Numbered from the stretch's first letter, positions 9,020 to 17,890 are shown. The stretch: 64,000 bases of DNA from CAVYYW01 sp963772845 (GCA_963772845.1 CAVYYW010000014.1:434001-498000), one strand, 5' to 3'. Notes: generated from the letters alone by a model not told the origin. Made by a program: numbers and translations.

Positions 9020-9586
9020 TTAAACATACATTTTTGGCTTGGAAGGCTTTAATTCCCCATCGGTGATTTTTTCTTTTTTTATATTTTCATCTGGTTTTGC
9101 TTTTTTATTTTCAGGTTCTTTTATTGAGACATTTTTATTTTTTGATTGAGACTCCGGCTGCGATGAACTTTCTTTCTGTTTATTGTTTTCTTCGCTATCA
9201 GAAGGGCTTTCTTTTTCGAATTTTCTAAATTCACGCATCATTTTAAAAATGGAAGGCACATTTCTAACCATAGGGCCGTATTGTTGAACCATAGGAACGA
9301 CTCTATTTGCGGTCTGGATGACGTTTTGGATTTTGCCGATCATCCCCATTATTTGCGACCCGCCACCGGTTGCCTGGCCCGCGCCCGCTAGTCCGGAAAG
9401 CTGCTGGAGAGGCATCATTCCTTGTGCCGCATTTGCAAAAGGCTGCACCGCGCCGAAGGTAGAAGGGGCTGAGAAGGGAACTGAACCACCAGTAAAAGGC
9501 ATACCCCAGGAAGATGGCATTGCGGACATTGGCTGGGCTAGTGAAGAAGCGGCGGAAGCGGCGGCATTTGATTTAAAAGGAAACAT
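9020..9586 (-). CDS. yqfQ: YqfQ/VrrA-like low-complexity protein
   Basis: Short protein of the YqfQ family, the locus called vrrA in B. anthracis. The N-terminal third is rich in Ala, Ser, Pro, Gly and Met. The central conserved part contains GKIQNVIQTANRVVPMVQQY and IFKMMREFRKFE. The C-terminal ~60 residues are charged Lys/Glu/Ser repeats, probably disordered. Function is unknown; the family is linked to the spore surface only by context and literature recollection. It lies after ispH as in B. subtilis, but the helicase gene cshB that normally follows is absent. Confidence 0.8.
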   Translation of the reverse strand: MFPFKSNAAASAASSLAQPMSAMPSSWGMPFTGGSVPFSAPSTFGAVQPFANAAQGMMPLQQLSGLAGAGQATGGGSQIMGMIGKIQNVIQTANRVVPMVQQYGPMVRNVPSIFKMMREFRKFEKESPSDSEENNKQKESSSQPESQSKNKNVSIKEPENKKAKPDENIKKEKITDGELKPSKPKMYV

Positions 9587-9737
9587 TCGCTCACATCCTT
9601 CCTGTACTAATATAATTGCAGTTTATTCATCCATCTTTAAAGACGTGCCTTTATGGGTAACGGCAATTAAGTCTGAACGTAAGAAATTTTTATGCCGCTA
9701 TGGTAAAATACGAAAGAGAATGAGAGGAGAGAGATGA

Positions 9738-10634
9738 ATGCTTAAAATTGGTTCGCACGTCTCAATGAGCGGGGATAAAATGCTTTTGAAATCCAGCGAA
9801 GAAGCAGCTTCCTATAACGCCACCGCTATGATGATCTACACCGGTGCACCGCAAAACACGAGACGAAAAGCAATTGAGAAACTTAATATTGAAAAAGGGC
9901 GGGAGCATATGCTTGCTCATGATATTCAGGATCTGGTTGTTCATGCTCCTTATATAATTAACATCGCTAACACAATAAAACCTCAAACCTTTGAAATCGG
10001 GGTGCAATTTCTGCGCAGCGAAATTGACAGAACACAAGCGCTTGGAGCAAAACAAATCGTTCTGCACCCGGGGGCCCATGTTGGTGAAGGAGAAGAAAAA
10101 GGGATCCAAAAAATTATTGAAGGGTTAAATGAAGTGCTGACTGCTGAAGATCAAGTTCAAATTGCTCTGGAGACAATGGCTGGAAAGGGGACAGAATGCG
10201 GGTATAAGTTCGAGCATATTGCCGCTATTATGGATGGTGTTCATTATAATGATAAACTTTCTGTTTGCTTTGATACCTGTCATACCCACGATGCAGGCTA
10301 TGATATCGTCAACGATTTTGATGGTGTCCTTGAGCATTTCGATAAAGTGATTGGACTTGAAAGAATTAAAGTGGTTCATGTTAATGATAGCAAAAACAGC
10401 TGCGGGGCAAAAAAAGACCGGCATGAAAATATTGGCTTTGGACACATAGGTTTTGATGCTCTTAATAAAGTTGTGCACCATAAGGCTTTTGAAAATGTGC
10501 CCAAGATTCTTGAAACGCCTTATGTTGGAACAGACAAAAAAGATAAAAAACCGCCTTATCGCTTTGAAATTGACATGTTGAAGGCTCAGACTTTTAATAC
10601 TGATCTAAAAGAAGAAATCATGGCACAACAGTAG
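9738..10634 (+). CDS. nfo: Endonuclease IV (AP endonuclease)
   Basis: Cuts DNA 5' to abasic sites in base excision repair, using three zinc ions. It has a TIM-barrel fold with family motifs LKIGSHVSM at the start, VVHAPYIIN, IVLHPGAH, CFDTCHTHDAGYD and VVHVNDSKN, which supply the metal-binding His, Asp and Glu residues. The 298-residue length is standard. Start ATG at 9738 follows GAGAGGAGAG. It diverges from yqfQ and ends at its own terminator. B. subtilis Nfo protects spore DNA during germination. Confidence 0.95.
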   Translation: MLKIGSHVSMSGDKMLLKSSEEAASYNATAMMIYTGAPQNTRRKAIEKLNIEKGREHMLAHDIQDLVVHAPYIINIANTIKPQTFEIGVQFLRSEIDRTQALGAKQIVLHPGAHVGEGEEKGIQKIIEGLNEVLTAEDQVQIALETMAGKGTECGYKFEHIAAIMDGVHYNDKLSVCFDTCHTHDAGYDIVNDFDGVLEHFDKVIGLERIKVVHVNDSKNSCGAKKDRHENIGFGHIGFDALNKVVHHKAFENVPKILETPYVGTDKKDKKPPYRFEIDMLKAQTFNTDLKEEIMAQQ

Positions 10635-10664
10635 AAAACTTGGCATTACGCCAAGTTTTCTTTA
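10634..10664 (+). terminator. Intrinsic terminator after nfo
   Basis: GAAAACTTGGC and GCCAAGTTTTC form an 11-base-pair stem with a six-base loop, beginning at the stop codon. Confidence 0.88.
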
Positions 10665-10721
10665 TAAGTATCCACTCTGCTATAAGAAATTTTTTAAGTT
10701 CGAAACTCTGGACGTTACATA

Positions 10722-10976
10722 CTAAAACCATTCTGAAATCGTTTTATTAATAAAGTCTAATGCGGCAGGAGAAAGTTGTGCTGATAACTTTCCTAACAGT
10801 ATATTTTGGTCGCCAGGATCAAAAATATCATACTTTCTTTGTGTAAGTGCCTTTTGTATTAATTCAGCTTCTGATAAGGTAAGCTTAACGTTAGATTGTT
10901 TCGCATGCAGAGTAATGTCCTGAGTCGTTAGGTGCTGCAATTTTTTTTGTATAATGGATTTCATGAATGAATTCAT
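10722..10976 (-). CDS. yqfT: DUF2624 protein YqfT
   Basis: 84-residue protein matching the DUF2624/YqfT family by length, position after nfo and internal pattern: an N-terminal amphipathic helix, LTLSEAELIQKAL, then a conserved KYDIFDPGDQNILLGKL stretch. There is no signal peptide or membrane segment. Function is unknown. It reads opposite to nfo, as in B. subtilis. GGGGGAACTG just upstream on the minus strand acts as ribosome site. Confidence 0.78.
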   Translation of the reverse strand: MNSFMKSIIQKKLQHLTTQDITLHAKQSNVKLTLSEAELIQKALTQRKYDIFDPGDQNILLGKLSAQLSPAALDFINKTISEWF

Positions 10977-11223
10977 GTCAGTTCCCCCTTTTATGTTAGA
11001 CTATGACTGAGTTTATGAAGTGTTCTGCGGCAAATTATGAGTTGAATCGCCGGCATGTGACACGCTTAACAGAACATTGTCAATCAATAAATGTCAGAAT
11101 TATCTATGTTATTTTTGCGTCTTCTTGTATAATAAAGGGACAAATGAAATCGCTAACTGTCTTTAATCGAGAGGAGGGCTATATATCCTTTATTCCGAAT
11201 CGCTGGTTTCTAACTATATAGAT

Positions 11224-12546
11224 ATGCCGATAGACCCGAAAATGTCCTTTGAAATAAGGTTTGTATTAAGCTCAAACGGTCTGATTCTTGAATATAACAA
11301 CAATGGAGAACCCTTTGTCGAAAACAATGGGACTGTTTTCTTTGATCACTTTTCCAAAGAAATGAAGGATCAGGCTTATCTTTTTATAAAAGACATTTTG
11401 CACCAGACGGATCTCGTAGAAAAAACATTATGGCAGAAAATTGGCGACACCGTAAAAATTATTAAATATCGAGGCAAAGTAAAAAATCATCGCATTTATT
11501 TGAACGGGATTGAACTGAATACATTCGGAAAACGAATTGACCGCTCCATGCCTCCTGCGGTGGAGAGCATATTCAAAGCCATTAATATTGCTGTTGTTAT
11601 TTATGACTTTGATAAAAATCGTCTTTACTCAAATGATGAACGGCTGATTTATAAAAAAACGGATGATGCTGAGGCATCAACAGAGTCCCTCATTTCTGTG
11701 ATTGATAAGATGCATGAGGATGTTCTCCAAAAAAAAACATCGCTGCAGAGGTTTCACGTTAAAGAAGAAAATCTCTATCATATCCAAGGTCTTTTCCTGC
11801 CCGATTTTGATCAGATTATTTTTTTAGTGGATAACCGAACGCGATCGGCAGAATTTGACAGCTTAATAAAGCATAAACAGCAAATGGAATCCGTATCCCA
11901 TTTAGCAGCTGGATTTGCCCACGAATTGCGAAACCCTTTATCTGTTATAAGAGGTTTTATTCAGCTTTCAGGCTTAACGAATAATATTGGAAAGTATTAT
12001 AATACAATCCTCTCCGAAATTGACAGAATGAACCATATAGTTGAAGATTTCCTTTCACTTTCTAGAAAAACATCTCGAAAAGAAAAACATTTGCCGTTTG
12101 ATCTTCTCCAATCGTTGATTCCATTAATCCGGTCAGAATGTTTACTAAGGGAAATTGAATTTATTTATGATTTCCAAAAAACAGATCAGGCGCTGTATAT
12201 TGATGGAGCTATGATTAAACAAATTGTCCTGAACCTTCTCAGAAACAGTGTGGAAGCATTTAACCCGGATCAGGAAAAGAAAAAGTTCCACATAATGACA
12301 AAGGTGTGCAGTAAAGGCTACCTCGTTTCTGTGAGTGATAATGGTCCTGGAATGGAAAAATCAGTGCTGGAACAGCTGGGTAAACCATTTTTTACGACCA
12401 AAGAAAACGGCACAGGGATTGGGCTGCCGTTGTGCAAGAAAATTATTGAGGATCATCATGGGGATTTTAAAATAGAAAGCATTTTGGGTAAGGGAACAAC
12501 CATCACTTTTTCTATCCCTTTTTCCGAATCAGACTCTGACAAGTAA
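11224..12546 (+). CDS. Orphan sporulation-type sensor histidine kinase
   Basis: Soluble histidine kinase of 440 residues from the first ATG. The N-terminal ~220 residues resemble a PAS-type sensor and hold no membrane segment. The HisKA box GFAHELRNPLSVIRGFIQL carries the phospho-His, followed by the HATPase domain with NLLRNSVEA (N box), SDNGPGM (G1) and GTGIGLPL (G2). This H-box style is that of KinA-KinE kinases feeding the Spo0F phosphorelay. No response regulator is adjacent. It replaces the zur region of B. subtilis. The start is doubtful: GGAGGG at 11173-11178 is followed by no ATG, GTG or TTG, only an in-frame ATC at 11185. Confidence 0.82.
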   Translation: MPIDPKMSFEIRFVLSSNGLILEYNNNGEPFVENNGTVFFDHFSKEMKDQAYLFIKDILHQTDLVEKTLWQKIGDTVKIIKYRGKVKNHRIYLNGIELNTFGKRIDRSMPPAVESIFKAINIAVVIYDFDKNRLYSNDERLIYKKTDDAEASTESLISVIDKMHEDVLQKKTSLQRFHVKEENLYHIQGLFLPDFDQIIFLVDNRTRSAEFDSLIKHKQQMESVSHLAAGFAHELRNPLSVIRGFIQLSGLTNNIGKYYNTILSEIDRMNHIVEDFLSLSRKTSRKEKHLPFDLLQSLIPLIRSECLLREIEFIYDFQKTDQALYIDGAMIKQIVLNLLRNSVEAFNPDQEKKKFHIMTKVCSKGYLVSVSDNGPGMEKSVLEQLGKPFFTTKENGTGIGLPLCKKIIEDHHGDFKIESILGKGTTITFSIPFSESDSDK

Positions 12547-12613
12547 ACAAATTCATAAAATAACAGCGATTAAACCATACTAAGCAGGATCCTAAAAAAA
12601 GTGAGGGATCAGT

Positions 12614-13009
12614 ATGGATGATAAGGATCGTTCATCTTATGATGACAAAGTAACACCGCTGTTCAGGGATGCGGACTATTCACCTGACAGCAGGGAGAAG
12701 ACTCAAGAAGATCTGATGGCAGCACAGGAATCTGATACAGAATATGCATCTGAGCCTGTGGTAACCGAAGACTCCCGCGTTAACGTTGCGAGAGGGGAAG
12801 AAGACCATACAGTTGATAGGGGAATAGGCTGGCTGGCTTTTGTCCTTTCAGTTATCGGACTGTTCTTTTTACCTGTAGTAATGGGAACAGCGGGCGTTAT
12901 TATTGGCTTTGTTGCCCTGCGCCAAGGGGCAAAGACAATTGGAGGATGGGCCATTGCCATTGGAATCGTTAGTCTGATTCTGAGATTATTTGCAGGTCCT
13001 TTTGTTTAA
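12614..13009 (+). CDS. yqfX: Small membrane protein, YqfX-like
   Basis: 131 residues. The first ~75 are acidic and hydrophilic; the last ~55 form two transmembrane helices (GWLAFVLSVIGLFFLPVVM and the AIAIGIVSLILRLF segment) linked by a loop with ALRQGAKTIGGWAI, a DUF4190-like hairpin pattern. Length, layout and position upstream of ispG match B. subtilis YqfX. Function is unknown. GTGAGGGATC precedes the start and a terminator follows. Confidence 0.75.
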   Translation: MDDKDRSSYDDKVTPLFRDADYSPDSREKTQEDLMAAQESDTEYASEPVVTEDSRVNVARGEEDHTVDRGIGWLAFVLSVIGLFFLPVVMGTAGVIIGFVALRQGAKTIGGWAIAIGIVSLILRLFAGPFV

Positions 13010-13015
13010 TGAAAG

Positions 13016-13046
13016 CGGAACATTCCATTCGGGATGTTCCGTTTTT
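13016..13046 (+). terminator. Intrinsic terminator after yqfX
   Basis: CGGAACAT and ATGTTCCG pair with a 10-base loop, then TTTTT. Confidence 0.85.
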
Positions 13047-13107
13047 GTCTTGCATAGGTTATGATCGAGAAAGAAATAAAATCAAGATGTTATTGGAGGA
13101 ATTTAAT

Positions 13108-13677
13108 ATGGATATACAGGAAGCAATTAAAACACGCCGAAGCATTGGGAAATTTACAGAGGTTGTCCCTGAAAAAAGTACAATCGAGTCAATTCTGGAT
13201 GCAGCGATATGGGCACCCAATCACTATAAAACAGAGCCATGGCGTTTCCAGGTAATGACTGGAAAGGGCAGAGAAAAATTGGGTCAGGTTTATGGCGCAA
13301 TTGATGCTGAAACACTTGAAGCAGATTCTGAAGAAGGCCGGGCAGCATTTGAGAAGGGTTTTAAAAAAGCATTCCGTGCTCCTGTCATTATTGCGATCTC
13401 TGCTGAAATCACTGAGGATGATCGTGTTGTACCTGTTGAGGAAATCATGTCTGCTGCTTGTGCCGCTCAAAATATGCAACTCATGGCACATTCGCTTGGC
13501 CTTGCTAGTATTTGGCGAACTGGCGCCGCGACATATCATGAATTTATGAAAGAGGCGTTTGCGCATTCAGAATCAACACAGATTTTGGGATTCCTTTACC
13601 TCGGCTTTCCTGCAAAAACAAAAGAAGCTCCTGCAAAGCGTCCACTTAGTGATGTCGTGACGTGGGTGGAAGCTTAA
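13108..13677 (+). CDS. Nitroreductase family protein (YdjA-like)
   Basis: FMN-dependent NAD(P)H oxidoreductase of 189 residues. TRRSIGKFTEVVPEK at the N-terminus carries the FMN phosphate-binding Arg/Ser, APNHYKTEPWRFQVM is the flavin-ring segment, and GLASIWRTGA and ILGFLYLGFPA are the C-terminal motifs of the minimal YdjA subgroup. Physiological substrate is unknown. The start at 13108 follows TTGGAGGAATTT; the frame is open 33 codons further up, but that part overlaps the yqfX terminator. It is not at this place in B. subtilis. Confidence 0.85.
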   Translation: MDIQEAIKTRRSIGKFTEVVPEKSTIESILDAAIWAPNHYKTEPWRFQVMTGKGREKLGQVYGAIDAETLEADSEEGRAAFEKGFKKAFRAPVIIAISAEITEDDRVVPVEEIMSAACAAQNMQLMAHSLGLASIWRTGAATYHEFMKEAFAHSESTQILGFLYLGFPAKTKEAPAKRPLSDVVTWVEA

Positions 13678-13748
13678 AAAGCTTCTCAATAACAAGGTAA
13701 CTGAAAAACGCGTGTTTATTATGTGCTTAAATGAATCTTATCAAAGAA

Positions 13749-13790
13749 GGTGGTCTTGATGCCATATTATGGCTATCAAGCCGCCTTTTT
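13749..13790 (+). terminator. Long-hairpin terminator after the nitroreductase
   Basis: GGTGGTCTTGATGCCAT folds back on ATGGCTATCAAGCCGCC and is followed by TTTTT. The GCCA..TGGC core at the loop recurs in the terminators after gcvPB and efp, and the sequence upstream is also shared. Confidence 0.85.
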
Positions 13791-13799
13791 CTATATATT

Positions 13800-14640
13800 A
13801 ATTGAATCAAGTTCATTATTGCTTTTCCTTCATATGCTCATAGAAACAGAATTTTATGTGGGCTTAAAAAAATATGTTGGCTATCTCGGAAAAAGCTCGC
13901 TTTCCTAGGAGCGATCCGCGAGCCTCCTCATGCCCACATGACGTAGGTAGGATCGGCGTTGTCACAGGAAGTGACGTCCTCCTTAGCCAACAAATTCACT
14001 AAGGGGCTCTGCGGGATCTCGTTTGGCTCGCTGATGTGGCCACTGAACACTCGGTGGAGTGGTGGTTGTTGATTTCGCTTTAGGCTGCTCGCTTTCCACG
14101 GGCACGGCCTCAGCTAACTTTGGCGTGGTTTCTTTGTGCACCAAAGTGGATCTTCGGACGCGTGCTGGTCCCGTCGGAGTCTCGCGCCTTTCGCTTCAAT
14201 CAACGTGCTAGTTGCCATGTGTGCCCTTTAAAAGTCATGATTAACATGTGGCCGAGACCTTCGCACTGAAGCACAAAAAGGGAGGCTCGAAGGTTGCGCA
14301 GCAAGTGAACGTGATTCTACCTCGGAACGTGGACATTTTCATCGGCCTCTCGCTGATTCCACAGGACTTGAAACAGCATCCTTGAACCCGCATCGCAAGA
14401 AGAAAATAGGGATGCCATACTTTGAAAGCGGAAATACCCGAGACTACAATCGACCAAAATGGAGGTCACTGAAAAACCTCCGAATTTATGATCTTGCTTA
14501 AGATTTAATTAAAGAATAACGCAAAGTCCCCTGAAATTTATATTTGAATAAAAGATTAACGCACGTTCCGAGTGAGTGGTCCGCCCGCGGCAAGCGAGAA
14601 CTTCCCAGTACCTCGGCCGAAAGGGCGTATGAATCATCCT
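13800..14640. repeat. Intergenic repeat mosaic, island A
   Basis: Gene-free stretch of diverged, GC-richer repeat modules shared with islands B and C. Module R3 spans about 13895-13980 (gagcctcctcatg, then ggcgttgtcacagga). R4 spans 14007-14050 (ctgatgtggccactgaa). R1 spans 14088-14166 with stem ACTTTGG/CCAAAGT. A short module ending in caatcaacg lies at 14173-14206. R2 spans 14354-14438. A copy of R2 and of R1 occurs in island B with exact runs of 17-24 bases. No convincing reading frame or RNA gene is present. Base composition differs from the flanking genes, and the element resembles intergenic repeats I recall from other Bacillaceae. Confidence 0.7.
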
Positions 14641-14648
14641 TGCATAAC

Positions 14649-14696
14649 AAAAAAGCGTGTTAACACAATTCTCATTTGAGAATATGTCAACACGCT
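14649..14696 (-). terminator. Terminator of ispG
   Basis: A long interrupted stem, AGCGTGTT with AACACGCT and an inner TTCTC/GAGAA, is flanked by A and T runs. Its outer arms and flanks closely resemble the yqhL terminator at 43691-43737. Confidence 0.85.
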
Positions 14697-14745
14697 ATCT
14701 TAAAAAAGGCTATTTCAGATGTCCCGCGATAAGAGGGAAGCTTCG

Positions 14746-15834
14746 TTATGCTTGCTTAGCTGCATGCTCTTCAGCAAGTTTGTCAACTTCTTTTTTCAAT
14801 TCATCTACGAGTGTGTCTTCAGGTACTTTCCGGATAATTTCACCGTGCCTGAACAGCAGACCTTCGCCATTTCCGCCTGCAATGCCAATATCGGCTTCTC
14901 TAGCTTCACCAGGACCGTTTACTGCACAGCCCAGAACGGCAACTTTAATTGGTGCTTTAATTGTTGAAATATATTCTTCGACTTCATTAGCAATCTTAAT
15001 CAAATCAATTTGAATTCTACCACAAGTTGGGCAAGAAATTAAGGTTGCGGCATTTGCTGCAAGACCAAATGTTTTCAGAACTTCACGGCATACTTTAACT
15101 TCATCAACTGGGTCGGTGGAAAGTGAAATTCTGAGTGTATTGCCGATGCCTTTATGAAGCAGAATACCGAGCCCTGCTGCACTTTTGATAGACCCGGAAA
15201 ATTTTGTGCCGGATTCAGTGATTCCAAGATGCAGCGGATAATCGAAAGCCCTGGATGCTTTTTCGTAAGCTTCAACAGCCAAATTAACATCCGATGCTTT
15301 AAGAGAAACGATAATATCATGAAAATCGAGATCTTCTAATATCTTAATATGATAAAGGGCACTTTCAACCATTCCGTCAGCGGTTGGGTAGCCGTATTTA
15401 TCAAGAATCCGTTTTTCGAGAGATCCTGCATTTACACCGATACGAATCGGAATGCCTTTAGCTTTTGCTGCTTCCACTACAGCCTGGACATTTTCTTTTT
15501 TGCCAATGTTTCCTGGATTAATACGTATTTTATCTGCTCCGCCTTCAATGGCTTTCAGAGCAAGCTTGTAATTAAAGTGAATATCAACGACAAGAGGGAT
15601 ATCAATCTGTTTTTTGATTTCAGGAATGGCTTCGGCTGCTCTCATGTCCGGGCAAGCCACACGGACGATCTGGCATCCTGCTTCTTCCAGACGTTTTATT
15701 TCAGCAACAGTTGCTTCAACATCATGCGTTTTTGTTGTTGTCATACTCTGTATAATGAGCTCATTCGATCCGCCTATCGTAAGCGGTCCGACTTTTACCT
15801 GCCGGGTTTTTGTTCGATGGGTGATTTCTGGCAT
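14746..15834 (-). CDS. ispG: 4-hydroxy-3-methylbut-2-en-1-yl diphosphate synthase
   Basis: Iron-sulfur enzyme converting MEcPP to HMBPP in the MEP isoprenoid pathway, the step before IspH. The N-terminal TIM barrel has IQSMTTTKTHDVEATV and IRINPGNIG; the C-terminal part carries the cluster cysteines in SCPTCGR and VLGCAVNGPGEA. The 362-residue length is typical. AAAGGAG precedes the ATG. It is transcribed opposite to its upstream neighbours and ends at a strong terminator bordering repeat island A. Confidence 0.95.
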   Translation of the reverse strand: MPEITHRTKTRQVKVGPLTIGGSNELIIQSMTTTKTHDVEATVAEIKRLEEAGCQIVRVACPDMRAAEAIPEIKKQIDIPLVVDIHFNYKLALKAIEGGADKIRINPGNIGKKENVQAVVEAAKAKGIPIRIGVNAGSLEKRILDKYGYPTADGMVESALYHIKILEDLDFHDIIVSLKASDVNLAVEAYEKASRAFDYPLHLGITESGTKFSGSIKSAAGLGILLHKGIGNTLRISLSTDPVDEVKVCREVLKTFGLAANAATLISCPTCGRIQIDLIKIANEVEEYISTIKAPIKVAVLGCAVNGPGEAREADIGIAGGNGEGLLFRHGEIIRKVPEDTLVDELKKEVDKLAEEHAAKQA

Positions 15835-15925
15835 ACCCTATCGCTCCTTTATTTGTAAGAATATCTTAACCTCCATCATTGTAACACACTCCTTTTCTGA
15901 ACACATGTTTTTTGAACGCTGATAA

Positions 15926-16243
15926 CTAATGATATAAAGGAAATTCATAGAATTGCCCGATTTGCAGAGACTGGCTGAATGCATCAGGATTAAGTGTATT
16001 GAAATCCTTCCTTAGTTGATCAATATTAATAGGTTTGCTGCCGTTTAGTTTCTCAGTAAGAGAAAGGATGGTATCGCCAGCTTCAATCTGCATGCGAACG
16101 GCTGTATAGGAGCCGGCTGATGTCACCGTGGCTGCCGAAGAAAGAGGCTCTGAAGCTTGCCCCGAAAGGAGAGGGGATTTTGATAGATCCTGATAAATAA
16201 GCCAGAATAACAGACATATGATAAGAAAGATAAATCCTCTCAT
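15926..16243 (-). CDS. yqfZ: LysM-domain membrane-anchored protein YqfZ
   Basis: 105 residues. One N-terminal transmembrane segment (GFIFLIICLLFWLIYQDL), a short Ser/Ala linker and a degenerate LysM-like domain (VRMQIEAGDTILSLTEKLNG to LNPDAFSQSLQIGQFYEFP). Such proteins bind peptidoglycan outside the membrane. Position beside ispG and size match B. subtilis YqfZ. No catalytic domain is present, and the exact role is unknown. Confidence 0.78.
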   Translation of the reverse strand: MRGFIFLIICLLFWLIYQDLSKSPLLSGQASEPLSSAATVTSAGSYTAVRMQIEAGDTILSLTEKLNGSKPINIDQLRKDFNTLNPDAFSQSLQIGQFYEFPLYH

Positions 16244-16380
16244 GGTTTGTTCGCCTCTTTTATAGTTGATAGTAGAGTCTATGCTTGGAATCTATTATTT
16301 ATGAAAAAGAAACTTTCATGAGGGTTATAACGTATAATTAATAATAGAAAGAATTTCGGTGTTATTTATAAGAAAGGGGT

Positions 16381-17022
16381 ATGAAAATGGACATCCTGGC
16401 GCTTCCATGGGTAGGGTTTATCGTTGTTTTTCTTGCAGCCCTGCTAGTTTTCGGGGAAATGCTTGTCAAATCTAAAGGCATTTTCTCTCTGATCGGGGGA
16501 ATCTTGTTTATTCTTTACTTCGTTTATCATCTAAATGGGAATTCGCCTACCCTAATGATTGTATTGCTGGCTGCGGGACTGGGGTTAATCATTATTGACG
16601 GCAAACTGATTGCAAACGGTTCGGTTGCTGTTATTGGAATTATTATGATGATGCTCGCCTGCGCATTGCCAACACCATCTCTTATATATGGAATTATTGT
16701 TTCTATCGCTTTCATATTAGGGCTTGCAGCTTCATTTGTGTTTCTTAAAGTTTTCCCTTCAAGAAACTATTGGAATAAGCTTACGCTCGTCGATCAACTG
16801 ACTTCGGATAAAGGGTACAATTCTATTAATAACCATTACAAGGAACTGGTCGGTCAAACAGGGGAGACAGCAACGCCATTTAGACCGGTCGGGACGGTCA
16901 CCATTGATAATAAATCGTACAGTGCTATTACAAATGGAATGTGGCTGAATGCAGGAGAAAGAGTCAAGGTCACGACCATTGATGGCACAAAGATTGTGAT
17001 TGAAAAAGTGCATGAGGCGTAA
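16381..17022 (+). CDS. NfeD family membrane protein
   Basis: 213 residues. Four to five transmembrane helices fill the first ~125 residues, then a soluble tail with LVGQTGETATPFRPVGTV, DNKSYSAIT and GERVKVTTIDGTKIVIE, the OB-fold typical of NfeD proteins. Relatives partner with flotillin/SPFH proteins at membrane microdomains; no such partner gene is adjacent. It lacks the ClpP-like protease part of NfeD1. AAGAAAGGGGT precedes the ATG. B. subtilis has other genes here, so this is a local difference. Confidence 0.8.
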   Translation: MKMDILALPWVGFIVVFLAALLVFGEMLVKSKGIFSLIGGILFILYFVYHLNGNSPTLMIVLLAAGLGLIIIDGKLIANGSVAVIGIIMMMLACALPTPSLIYGIIVSIAFILGLAASFVFLKVFPSRNYWNKLTLVDQLTSDKGYNSINNHYKELVGQTGETATPFRPVGTVTIDNKSYSAITNGMWLNAGERVKVTTIDGTKIVIEKVHEA

Positions 17023-17096
17023 AAATTGTTTTAACTCGTAGAAGTGGCGCGGAATTTGCTCTTACTAAACCAGTGGTGAGGTGTAGGTTATGTAAA

Positions 17097-17136
17097 TAAA
17101 AACAGGGTGCCGAGACTTTCTCGACACCCTGTTTTT
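17097..17136. terminator. Bidirectional terminator between convergent genes
   Basis: CAGGGTG-CGAGA pairs with TCTCG-CACCCTG around CTT, with As on the left and Ts on the right, so it can serve both the NfeD gene and its convergent neighbour. Confidence 0.88.
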
Positions 17137-17140
17137 TAAT

Positions 17141-17650
17141 TCACTTTTTAATGAACGCTGCAGGAGATTTATTCTGACGGTTCTTTGGTTTGGGAACGGC
17201 ATGAATCTGGAGGAATTGAAAAGCAGCCGTCGTGACCACGAATAAACTTATAAACGCAGCAGGTAAAGAAATGAGCGTTTGTGCTAATGCGAGAAAAACA
17301 ACTGGATAGGTAATAGCGTTAGCAGTAATTGACCAGAGCTGAGGATATGTAAGACGTCTGTGCAGCAGGATCTTCATACTCCAGGCTACTAATGAGAGCA
17401 GGAAAATCATGATGAACAGAAGGCAGCTATAAACAAAATCATAAAAAATAAACAGTAATGGAATGAAAATTTTTGAAAGACCCGGGTTTTCCACAAAAAA
17501 AGATTTAATAGAGAGCGGCGCCAAGAAACAGGTCATAATGAAAGCAAGCAAAAATTCATAGGCTATGGTCCGATTGATTCTCTGCAGGCGATACATTGCC
17601 GTTTTACGCGGATGCAATAAATTATGCAGGAGCTGTTTTATAATGTTCAC
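17141..17650 (-). CDS. Membrane protein, DUF1189-like
   Basis: 169 residues with about four hydrophobic helices (near residues 30-50, 60-90, 110-130 and 130-150) and a basic C-terminus. The start, MNIIKQLLHNLLHPRKTAMYRLQRI, has the opening pattern of DUF1189 proteins. It may correspond to B. subtilis YqgB or YqgC, which occupy this place, but is shorter than YqgB. Function is unknown. Confidence 0.62.
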   Translation of the reverse strand: MNIIKQLLHNLLHPRKTAMYRLQRINRTIAYEFLLAFIMTCFLAPLSIKSFFVENPGLSKIFIPLLFIFYDFVYSCLLFIMIFLLSLVAWSMKILLHRRLTYPQLWSITANAITYPVVFLALAQTLISLPAAFISLFVVTTAAFQFLQIHAVPKPKNRQNKSPAAFIKK

Positions 17651-17861
17651 GACATCACCTAACTGAAAAATTTAATGTAGTCAAAAATGATTTTCTTTAT
17701 TATACTATAAAAGCAGTATTCAAAACATAGTCTACCGATTATCCACTTTTGAAAAAAAGATTTAAAAAAGGGTTGTAATTATATTTTGTAGGTGATATTA
17801 TATTACTTGTCGCTCGGGACAACAACGGCTTGAACGTTTTGAACAGCTTGAAAAAACATTG

Positions 17862-17890
17862 TTGACAAGCGAAAGTACATATGGTAAATT
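17862..17890 (+). promoter_or_regulatory. SigA-type promoter of the tRNA cluster
   Basis: TTGACA (17862-17867), a 17-base spacer and TAAATT (17885-17890), about 50 bases before the first tRNA: a near-consensus strong promoter. The 17650-17946 interval otherwise holds no gene. Confidence 0.75.

Noticed and set aside
11003..11221. 72-codon frame before the histidine kinase
   Set aside because: No ribosome site and it crosses the kinase leader in another frame.
14422..14438. cre-like sequence TGAAAGCGGAAATA in R2
   Set aside because: It is part of the repeat, not near a gene start, and lacks the right half of the palindrome.
13800..14640. Insertion sequence or integron remnant
   Set aside because: No transposase or integrase fragment, terminal inverted repeats or target duplication could be seen.
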